The translations under genes were made by a program, and so were the position numbers. The notes beneath the pieces were generated by a model. The model did no database searches, was not told where the DNA came from, and was given only the letters and a program-made list of their open reading frames with translations. A stretch of 64,000 bases of DNA, taken from NCBI GenBank assembly GCA_040437565.1, contig JBDOQK010000049.1, positions 62,001 to 126,000 of the forward strand, in the 5' to 3' direction. This DNA is from Albugo candida (lineage: Eukaryota > Oomycota > Peronosporomycetes > Albuginales). Below, in pieces: positions 56,059 to 64,000 of this stretch (within the stretch, counting starts at the first letter, position 1; every line of letters starts with the position of its first letter).

Positions 56059-57627
56059 TCATGGCGTGGCTAAAGTCGGCGCAATTGACGGTAATCCGCT
56101 CCACACTTTTTGCTTGACACGATCCACTGTTCTCGTCGAAAAAAGCTCAAAAAATTCCGAATGTGTCGATCCAATGCACTCGTAGAAAACCGTATTTTGC
56201 GAAGTCGCCGCAGATGAATCGTGTGTTTCTCTTCGTCTACACGGCGGCGGATTTCGAGCATAAATGTATATTCGAAAGCAAAATGGAAACGTTTGCGCTG
56301 GTGATGATCGCGTCGCTTTCCTCTTCTTCTTAAGCACCGGTTCTACTTTCCACACATCCGGAAGGAAAAACCACGTGCTCTGAGTCACCGTCGCGTTTAC
56401 ATTCGATCCCATGGAGCTCTGTTGTCGATGATCTTCCATTTCGACCGCTTGGAAGCAATTGGCTCGTAATTCTTCAAATTCTGTCGATCGTAAACGAGTT
56501 TTTGGACTTGGTAGTGGTAGGAATTCCATTCGTTTTTGTCCGGAATGTATCATCGATTGTTGCTGTGGAACTCGTTCGAATCGACCCAAAACAATCAATT
56601 CTTGATGCGTTCCACCTGTATTCACACCTACGTCGGTGTCCGTTTTGCCGTCAAATTGGCTCAAAGCGGGGAATGGATCATCACCTTGAGAGTACATGCG
56701 CTTTAGTGGGAGAACAGATGGTGTACATATTGCAGAGGTTAAGGAGGAAGTACGTTGGAGCACTGGTTTCGTATGTTTCCGGTCCGTTTGGGCAAATAGA
56801 TGGCAATACACGGGACCACGACATACGCCCACACTTGAGTGCTTACGATTGTTGATCCGCATGGAGTAGAAATCAGTATGTTCAGGACACGCTGGGAAGC
56901 ATTGAAGATTTTTTCGACCATTTTTCCAATAGATTTTATTTAATTTCGTCACAATTTGCACCTTACAGATTCGAGGTAGTGAGGTGTGTTTGAGTACTTT
57001 CGACCCATTGAGAGTTCCTTCGGGCTGGGGTACGGAAGCGGGTGGCAGAGTTGGTTTTCGAAATTGGGCGTGCATGAGAGAAAGAGGCGTTGGAAACTTT
57101 GACGAAAACATTGGCGTTAAATTTTGCTTGGAACTTGCGTCCATTTGATACGAAAGTCGGCGGTACTTTTTCATAGTTCCATGACCAATGGCTTCCATAC
57201 GATATTGCTGATGAATTCCATTCGAATCGATTGTATGCTCCTGGAAAAGATCCAAGCTCCAATTGGTCAAGTCTACATCGTCAAAGAGATCCAGAGGCTC
57301 TTTCGGGATTGCATCCGTTTCCGAGGAATGGTCTTCACTCACGGAGTTGGATCGCGGTTTGAGGAGTTCCATGCATTCGGATAAACATTCGGCCAATTCA
57401 CACGAGTCTCGTTGTTCATGGTCATAAGTTGAGAAAGAAGCGTCTATCTCGCCTGATCCTAACGCGCACTCGAAATCGATACGCGGTGCAGTGTATTGAG
57501 GACAACTTTGAATTTCGTGAGGCGGCGATGGAAGCCATTCAAAGTTGGACTCATTCATCGAGGAAGGATGGGAAGGCACACGAGAAGTTTCACATGTAGG
57601 CCACCAATTGCTCTGGAGTGGATTCAT
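56059..57627 (-). CDS. unrecognised, nuclear-like protein
   Basis: ATG 57627, 522 residues, no intron. The N-terminal half is acidic and Ser/Pro-rich (PLDLFDDVDLTNWSLDLFQE recalls an acidic activation stretch). A compact, probably folded core lies at about residues 220-290 (KVQIVTKLNKIYWKNGRKNL, then FYSMRINNRKHSSVGVCRGP). A basic KKKRKATR patch near residue 425 could be a nuclear signal. The core with short polar tails suggests a transcription-type regulator, but I cannot name the fold. The last about 80 residues read less like coding sequence and could reflect an unspliced 3' intron. Confidence 0.6.
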   Translation of the reverse strand: MNPLQSNWWPTCETSRVPSHPSSMNESNFEWLPSPPHEIQSCPQYTAPRIDFECALGSGEIDASFSTYDHEQRDSCELAECLSECMELLKPRSNSVSEDHSSETDAIPKEPLDLFDDVDLTNWSLDLFQEHTIDSNGIHQQYRMEAIGHGTMKKYRRLSYQMDASSKQNLTPMFSSKFPTPLSLMHAQFRKPTLPPASVPQPEGTLNGSKVLKHTSLPRICKVQIVTKLNKIYWKNGRKNLQCFPACPEHTDFYSMRINNRKHSSVGVCRGPVYCHLFAQTDRKHTKPVLQRTSSLTSAICTPSVLPLKRMYSQGDDPFPALSQFDGKTDTDVGVNTGGTHQELIVLGRFERVPQQQSMIHSGQKRMEFLPLPSPKTRLRSTEFEELRANCFQAVEMEDHRQQSSMGSNVNATVTQSTWFFLPDVWKVEPVLKKKRKATRSSPAQTFPFCFRIYIYARNPPPCRRRETHDSSAATSQNTVFYECIGSTHSEFFELFSTRTVDRVKQKVWSGLPSIAPTLATP

Positions 57628-57777
57628 CGAAGAAGAAAGCGCTTGATTGGGTGCAACTCGGAGGAATGAAGACTGAGTCCAATTGTGTGGAATTGAGGAA
57701 TGCTATTTGAGGCGTTTGTACACTCAAGTTACATGTATACTTGTCCTCAAACAAGCAAATGAAGATTTAGTTAAATG

Positions 57778-58072
57778 TTATTGCACGCGACAGGTCGTTT
57801 CGAACATGGCGCGTTCCATTTCGAAAAGTGGGTTCGACGGAAGACATGAATGGGTTCGGGAGACCCGGATCAATAGAATGCGGTTTATAAAAAGCGTTTG
57901 CGACGACCGAAACGTGTCTATCCTCCCGCCCTTGTCGCTGTAGCTCATATTTCTTGAGGTAATGTACGAGACGCGGCGCTTGTTTGTATTCGTAGGAGTT
58001 CGGATTCCGATCTTCGAAGAAATATGAGAAGGGTGTCCTAAACCCATTTAATAAAAAAAGAGTTCTTTGCAT
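57778..58072 (-). CDS. small hypothetical protein, 101 residues at most
   Basis: Minus-strand frame from ATG 58072 to a stop just before 57768-57778. Rich in Tyr, Pro and Arg (FFEDRNPNSYEYKQAPRLVH, VVANAFYKPHSIDPGLPNPF), with the look of a conserved small basic protein rather than random text. No signal peptide or helix and no family recognised. It lies upstream of the nuclear-like gene on the same strand, 150 bp away. Confidence 0.4.
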
Positions 58073-58232
58073 AGCAATTCTTCATTGAAGTATATGTGAG
58101 CATAAACAAGCAACACATGCTTAAATCAAGATAAATGACACGGATGGAGTTAGCAAAGGCATTGTATGCATGTGACATGAGAGTAAGACATTCTAAGTGG
58201 ACGTGTGTCTACCTGCATATAACACACCTTTA

Positions 58233-59878
58233 GTTATACACTGCGTATCATAAACGACAATACGAATCATTTGGATTCGTGACAGAAGCACGCCGTTGGT
58301 CGAGAATTCGGTCGTGCTTCATGATGTATACTACATGTATGCTGATCGACAGGAAGCGACATGAGGAGGTTGGTGCATAAAGACAAGTAGACACAATGTA
58401 TGCTGTATGTTGTCCTTGTTAAATAACTGCAGTTTCATTACAATAAAAACGGTATATTCAGTTTTAAAGGTATGACATAAATTAGGATATGCACACCATT
58501 CTAGTCACGTGAGGAATGAAGCAACTTGATGAGTCGCTCTACTCGTGACTCACAAACTGCAATTTCCTGCTTTGAGTATGACTTCCTCATCAACTTTTGG
58601 AGGTTTATAATTGCATCCAATAAATTTCTCTACAAAATTAATTGCAATTAATTGCCAAATGCCAGTATTTTCATACCTTGACCGCCCTGAGCAAAATCAT
58701 TTCCGTCGACGAGTTATTGAGATAACTATGCAAAGTCTCCATAACCATCGGTATTTCCTCTTCTACTTTCCTACAACTTTGCTCCAGCATTTTTTCCAGC
58801 GCATCTACATCTTCCTCGTCAAACACTTGAGCAATGCAATCCCTTCACATCACTCACGTGGTGGTGCCACTGTCGCATCCAATTTCATTCTCAAACGTGA
58901 GCATCGACTCCAAAGTTCGAGCAATGGTTTTGCCAATAATTTGAGAATCGTATCGATGAATATCGTACAGCTCAAAACGAGCTGTACGATATTCATCGAT
59001 ACGATTCTCAAATTATTGGCAAAACCATTGCTCGAACNNNNNNNNNNNNNNNNNNNNNNNNNNNNNNNNNNNNNNNNNNNNNNNNNNNNNNNNNNNNNNN
59101 NNNNNNNNNNNNNNNNNNNNNNNNNNNNNNNNNNNNNGTTATACACTGCGTATCATAAACGACAATACGAATCATTTGGATTCGTGACAGAAGCACGCCG
59201 TTGGTCGAGAATTCGGTCGTGCTTCATGATGTATACTACATGTATGCTGATCGACAGGAAGCGACATGAGGAGGTTGGTGCATAAAGACAAGTAGACACA
59301 ATGTATGCTGTATGTTGTCCTTGTTAAATAACTGCAGTTTCATTACAATAAAAACGGTATATTCAGTTTTAAAGGTATGACATAAATTAGGATATGCACA
59401 CCATTCTAGTCACGTGAGGAATGAAGCAACTTGATGAGTCGCTCTACTCGTGACTCACAAACTGCAATTTCCTGCTTTGAGTATGACTTCCTCATCAACT
59501 TTTGGAGGTTTATAATTGCATCCAATAAATTTCTCTACAAAATTAATTGCAATTAATTGCCAAATGCCAGTATTTTCATACCTTGACCGCCCTGAGCAAA
59601 ATCATTTCCGTCGACGAGTTATTGAGATAACTATGCAAAGTCTCCATAACCATCGGTATTTCCTCTTCTACTTTCCTACAACTTTGCTCCAGCATTTTTT
59701 CCAGCGCATCTACATCTTCCTCGTCAAACACTTGAGCAATGCAATCCCTTCACATCACTCACGTGGTGGTGCCACTGTCGCATCCAATTTCATTCTCAAA
59801 CGTGAGCATCGACTCCAAAGTTCGAGCAATGGTTTTGCCAATAATTTGAGAATCGTATCGATGAATATCGTACAGCTC
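58233..59878. repeat. gap-flanking assembly duplication (741 bp) with fold-back
   Basis: Bases 58233-58973 recur at 59138-59878 around the N run 59038-59137. They hold the 3' exons of COG3, so the left set is redundant. The left copy ends in a perfect 59-bp inverted repeat (see next entry). Confidence 0.9.
58915..59037. repeat. 59-bp perfect inverted repeat with 5-nt loop
   Basis: Arms 58915-58973 and 58979-59037, loop aaaac. In the intact copy the equivalent place holds a small natural hairpin (agctc gtttt gagct), and the loop is its exact reverse complement. This points to strand switching at the hairpin in library preparation or assembly. Confidence 0.9.
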
Positions 59879-62039
59879 GTTTTGAGCTCCATCTCAACAT
59901 ATTCTTTTACATCGAAAGTGGTTTCTTGCACCTGAGGCCATCTCGTCATCGCCCGCGTGAAAAAATCAGACAAACTATTTCCATCCGCAAACATTGTCGA
60001 TACATCTGCCAATAAGTGTGTCATTGCGTCAGCTGTGGTCGTGAAATCCAAAGCTTTCGATGTGGTCGCAAATGTGATTTCGAAAGGCGTAATTTGCTCC
60101 CGTAAAATAAGCAAATGTTTGATGAGAAATAAATCACCGTGAATCGAAGTTGTGGTCGCCGAAATCTCCGCGGAGGCTTTCTTCAGCGAAATGGTACATT
60201 CTTGAATCGCATCTTGAGCCAATTCACGAAATATTTCCACCTGTGACCAATCGTCAATATTCCGAAAGGATCTGTGGATTTCTTACATTTAGAAAATGAT
60301 ACATTTTTGAGAGACAAAACAGTGTTCGCTCCAGCGAAGGGTACCAGTTGGCGTACATCGACACGTCTCGATGCTCGGTCAATCGTTCGGGATAATTGAG
60401 ATCTTGTGTGGTGGGAGTGAAGCCTCGAATTTCATCACAGAGATATTTCTGAACACAAAATGTCAGCCGTTCTTGTGCGTCCTCAATCAATCGATCGAGA
60501 ACGGGCTCAATGTACGGAGCAATTTTATGTCGCGATGCCAACAGCGTCTCGTTAATTTCCGTCTGCAGTATCTCAATCACTTCACATATCGTATCAATAT
60601 CGCACTGTTCCAATATCATCGGACGCGAAAGATTGTACAAAATGTTGCTGAATTGGACGATAAGACCTCTACGGAGAAAACATGAGCTCTCAACTATTGT
60701 GTCGGGATAAAACTCACTCAAAAGCATTTTCAACATCGTTTCCATCTTCCGAATGTGACATCGCGTCACGGGAGCCGCAAAACATCTCTGTTGGATCGCA
60801 TTGAAACAACCAAGTAAATAAATTGTGTTCGGCTTCCGTCAATTGGACAAGGAAATTGGTGCAACGTCGAAGCTGAAGGACACAATCAGACATTTGAGAA
60901 CGTTGAAGCGACTTCGTACCAAATGGACGACGTCTGTGGAGTGGCTCACAGTATTCAAATGAGTTGAAAACATCGGACACAGTAAAAATGCACGGTGCTG
61001 GGCGTAAACGATGCCAACTTGCAGCAAGGAGTTGAGATGTTGGATCCATTTCTCTGTTACTATCGATCGATTTGGAAGAATCGCGTAGGTGTGCACGATT
61101 TGTCTCGCAACCATTTGTAGTACTGGAGCGATTAATTGGAATTGTACGTAATGAGAACTCGTTTCATCGACCATACTTTCTGGAGAAATTATTGACACGG
61201 AATCGCGAGCTTTCTCAAGGTTTGCGAGAGCAAAATCCTTCAGAATGGCGATACCATTCGACAAAAGAGTTTGATACGCTTCCATAAAAGCGCGTGTGTC
61301 TCGGAAATCTAGCTGGTACAATCATAAGAAATCGATAGAAAGACAGACGAAGGCGTACGTGTTGAGCGAGGAATTCCAGATTCTCTTCGATTGATTCGAG
61401 AGCGCTTTGGAATTCTTGTGTCGTAGGATCGATGTCTGATCGACATCGTGTGATCTTCACAGGAGATTTTGTTGCGACTGAAGCATTGCCAGCGGGAAAT
61501 TCGGCGGTATAGCCCAAATTCTCGGCCAATTGAGAGATTGAAGAGAATTTAGACAGCGAATTCTGCATGAATAGAATCTGTTTCTCGAGCGATTCCGTTT
61601 GCTGTAAATTATTTGCAAACGTATCGAGCAGAGTATTTGTTTTAGTGACAATTTCCCGGTGACAATTTTCCATTTCTTGGACGGAATGAAAAGTGTTTTC
61701 TGCAAATTTGAAACTATTTTCCCATTTTTTGAAAATGAATTCATCAAATTGAATCGAAATTGCTTGCACTCTATCAAATTCGGATTCTTTGCATTCGTGT
61801 TCAATGCACTGTGCGACATTCCGTCGTTCGATAAAGTCCTTGAGCGAGACCTCAGAATCGTCAAAATGTGGCGCTGTAGTCGCACAAGCGGTCGAAAAAT
61901 TGTCTGTTTGGAAAGGAGATAGAGGATACGACTCATTTTGAGAATGAATCTGATATTGTCGGTTCAATTTGTGGAAAATTGCGGTTTGTTTAGCGCTCAA
62001 AACAGAGCTTTGTGCTGAATTCGCTTTGTCGATCGCCAT
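59406..62039 (-). CDS. COG3: COG complex subunit 3 (Golgi tether), seven exons
   Basis: Exons 62039-61359, 61312-60950, 60911-60718, 60668-60287, 60240-59763, 59730-59582 and 59534-59406. Introns are 46, 38, 49, 46, 32 and 47 nt, all GT-AG. The 791-residue product fits COG3/Sec34, part of the lobe-A COG tether that returns vesicles within the Golgi. Seen: an N-terminal coiled coil (ETFHSVQEMENCHREIVTKT); the Sec34 segment FQSALESIEENLEFLAQH; YAQHRAFLLCPMFSTHLNT; RPMILEQCDIDTICEVIEIL; DAQERLTFCVQKYLCDEIRG with YPERL after it; and IPMVMETLHSYLNNSSTEMI near the end, a strong COG3 match. The start ATG 62039 follows a frame opened by a TTG. The 32-nt fifth intron and 38-nt second intron are needed to keep phase and homology. 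Confidence 0.88.
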
Positions 62040-62438
62040 TGAGATGTAATTTGACAAAAGAAGCACACTAAATACCTCGATCAAGCGATTATTGTGCCAC
62101 TATTGGCGGTGATTTTGTACCCCAGCATTAGGAAATTAATTTATAAATAAATGCCCACTCCGACCGCAACTGGACTCTGATGTCATCTTTGCTTAACGCG
62201 TATCGCTAATTTTATTCCTCGCTCGTATCTGAAAACTTCATTTCTCTTCAAATCGATAAAATTTGATCATCAATCACGCTCAATGCTTCTTCCTCTATGC
62301 GAATGATCCAAGATTTAGTAGCCGCTGATTCCTTGAGATAATTATAGAAAGCATGTCGAGTCCTTGCTCCCGCCGCCTCGTCCAACCCGTTGCTACAAAA
62401 GACCTCAAAGGGGCTTTTGCATCCAACTCGGCACACAT
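62040..62438. other. intergenic, with a doubtful minus-strand frame
   Basis: Divergent spacer between COG3 and the prominin-like gene. A minus-strand frame at 62248-62496 (82 codons, ending KESAATKSWIIRIEEEALSV with a short tail) looks somewhat protein-like but overlaps the signal-peptide region of the plus-strand gene on the opposite strand. Confidence 0.35.
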
Positions 62439-64000
62439 ATGCGAGGATTCTTGAACAATTTGCTTCCTCTTCTGCTTGCATCTCCACTAATTCCACATGC
62501 TAATCCTGCTCCATTTGAGTTTTCACTGCGAAAACCTTCACAATGCTCTTCCAGGGACCCCATACAACTCAACCTTTTATCCAATTTTCGCCAATTATCG
62601 GATCAAAACGCGACAAATGCAAGTGCTCCTGTGTCCGAAGCCGCTAAAATTGGCGCTGGGGTACGTCAGAAATTAAGTAAAATTCGAGGTATTTCGGAGA
62701 AATTTTACCAAAAATTGATCGATGCCGTCAAAATATATTTATGCGATAAAAACGTCAAAGATGGCGCGCCCGACGCTCCCAATGTTCGTTTCGTGCCTCC
62801 AAATAGCGCGAAAGCATATAAGAACAGCAATGGAGATTGCATTCGACTCAATGTGACGTTATCTACCGATGATACGGTTCGTCAAGAATATGCCGCAGGG
62901 AATTGTGAGGTGAACCCGAATTGTTACTGGGCGACGATCAACACGACCACCGATTTAGATCGTGTGCCCATTTACTCACTCACAGAGAGCGTTTCTCCGC
63001 CCGAAGGCTCCATGACGTATTCGGATGCAAATAAGCATTTAAAAAAATGGATTCAGGGATTGGCAATCGTCATCCTTCCAGGCGTTATCCTGTCGGTTTT
63101 GAGCTTGATCACGTTCATTCTTTTTGTGATGTGTCGGTACTGCTGTAATCGCTGCGGTGGACGGCAAGGTCGCGTGGGTGGCTATCGCTGTGCAGAGAAG
63201 TTGTACCCGATACTTTTCTTCATACTATTCGCAGGTGGAGTGATTGGTGTGGCGATTGCCGCGTTATCGTATCAAAAAGCAATGTCCAAAGCGGTTGGTG
63301 ACACCTTGGACGATACATCGACGACTATGGTGCAGATGACTGAATGGTCTGGAAGAATTCAGTCCCCGTTGATAAAAATCCGCAATACGGTAGTCACATC
63401 GGCAAACGACATTTCTACCGCGTTGGCTGGTACTGATTTCATCGAGCAAGGCACTAATGGACTCACCAGTGGTCTAGAAACGTTTTCTAGTAACTCTGCC
63501 AACCGTACGCTTCCGACCGGATGCGTTAATGCAACCGATTTGATATGTCTTCCGTGCGAAATTTGTACTGTCATCAGTGTTAGAATGAGTAACGCGGCTC
63601 ATCAGATTCAGTCAAATGCGGGGAGTGGAGTCGCACAGCTCAAACAAGTTCGTGGTCAACTCCAAAGCAAACTCGTCACAATCGCCGATAAGGTCAAAGT
63701 TCAGGTCGATGAACAAGTAACCACTCTGACCAGACTCACCGAAACGATCCAGAGCACAAATAAAAACGTGGATGATATTCGTGAAGAGTATTCGAAACAG
63801 AAAGCCATTCAGCAAGCCGGCGTTCTCGCACTCTTTGCGCTATCACTTGTCGTGATTGCGTTAGGTCTTATCGGTATTCTTTTCGGAATCACGCCGTTCC
63901 GCGTGCTTGTGAATCTCATTCACATCGCGTGGATCATTGGATTTGTCGCACTCATTCTCACGTTCCTTTTAACGTCCGTGTTCCTTACCATCAGTGCTGT
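62439..64000 (+). CDS. prominin-like multi-pass membrane protein, 3' end outside window
   Basis: Frame open from ATG 62439 to the window end without a stop (over 520 residues). It starts with a clear signal peptide (MRGFLNNLLPLLLASPLIPH). An extracellular part of about 180 residues has N-glycosylation sites (NATNAS). Then come a membrane span (LAIVILPGVILSVLSLITFI), a short Cys-rich cytosolic turn (MCRYCCNRCGG), a second span (PILFFILFAGGVIGVAIAAL) and a large outer loop with predicted coiled coil (QLKQVRGQLQSKL). Two more spans follow (VLALFALSLVVIALGLIGIL and LIHIAWIIGFVALILTFLL). This order, with the Cys-rich turn after span 1, is that of prominins, which shape plasma-membrane protrusions; tweety-type channels are an alternative. 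No splice sites are needed in the part seen. Confidence 0.6.
   Translation, partial: MRGFLNNLLPLLLASPLIPHANPAPFEFSLRKPSQCSSRDPIQLNLLSNFRQLSDQNATNASAPVSEAAKIGAGVRQKLSKIRGISEKFYQKLIDAVKIYLCDKNVKDGAPDAPNVRFVPPNSAKAYKNSNGDCIRLNVTLSTDDTVRQEYAAGNCEVNPNCYWATINTTTDLDRVPIYSLTESVSPPEGSMTYSDANKHLKKWIQGLAIVILPGVILSVLSLITFILFVMCRYCCNRCGGRQGRVGGYRCAEKLYPILFFILFAGGVIGVAIAALSYQKAMSKAVGDTLDDTSTTMVQMTEWSGRIQSPLIKIRNTVVTSANDISTALAGTDFIEQGTNGLTSGLETFSSNSANRTLPTGCVNATDLICLPCEICTVISVRMSNAAHQIQSNAGSGVAQLKQVRGQLQSKLVTIADKVKVQVDEQVTTLTRLTETIQSTNKNVDDIREEYSKQKAIQQAGVLALFALSLVVIALGLIGILFGITPFRVLVNLIHIAWIIGFVALILTFLLTSVFLTISA

Noticed and set aside
57683-57943. 86-codon plus-strand frame
   Set aside because: It lies opposite the small protein frame at 57778-58072, which has better composition.
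1-64000. tRNA, rRNA or other RNA genes
   Set aside because: I looked for tRNA box patterns and rRNA-like stretches by eye and found none convincing; a covariance-model scan would decide.

Overview
The window looks like nuclear DNA of an oomycete; I cannot name the species. Evidence: eukaryotic genes with very short introns (32-67 nt in every gene I could splice by homology), start regions of a gene family carrying CATT..NCA boxes like the oomycete initiator element, a BED-finger-like gene of a type I recall from oomycetes, a GPI-anchored GH72 cell-wall enzyme, and a tandem array of fast-changing secreted proteins. The lack of canonical RXLR motifs in most of the array and the tiny introns would suit a white-rust (Albugo-like) relative, but this is inference. 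Eleven runs of exactly 100 N mark scaffold joins; in six of them the sequence before the gap is repeated after it, so those duplications are assembly overlaps, not biology.

Left flank (1-13.5 kb), housekeeping: two related small one-helix membrane proteins, a four-exon Josephin-type deubiquitinase, a very large ASCC3-type dual-cassette helicase whose second cassette has lost several motifs, the beta subunit of succinyl-CoA ligase, an ARL3 GTPase, an unrecognised membrane protein, and the mitochondrial CDP-diacylglycerol synthase TAM41 in five exons.

Centre (13.5-33.1 kb), accessory: six genes, all on the minus strand, encode secreted proteins of one family. Each has a signal peptide and a short post-signal motif around D-[TVS]-R (altered in the sixth), then a charged, disordered body with few cysteines. 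The genes sit in a higher-order tandem array. Seven copies of a conserved spacer module carry TGACGTCA palindromes, present singly or as a pair exactly 125 bp apart, in the order single, double, double, single, double, double, single. Two module copies have no gene beside them, one next to an N gap and one at a clean indel of about 1.8 kb. This array is the most interesting part of the window: a candidate effector family and its expansion unit.

Right flank (33.1-64 kb): a nested inverted-repeat DNA transposon remnant, anthranilate phosphoribosyltransferase (tryptophan synthesis), a 2.1-kilo-residue TPR plus DENN protein, Ty1/copia fossils, a GH72 glucanosyltransferase, a TVP15/COPI-associated-like tetraspan protein, a BED-finger-like protein, a 4.7-kb gene desert with more copia scraps, an unrecognised nuclear-like protein, the Golgi tether subunit COG3 in seven exons, and the start of a prominin-like membrane protein that runs off the end. 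Several products act on membranes and secretion (ARL3, COG3, TVP15-like, DENN), but their proximity is not evidence of a shared pathway.
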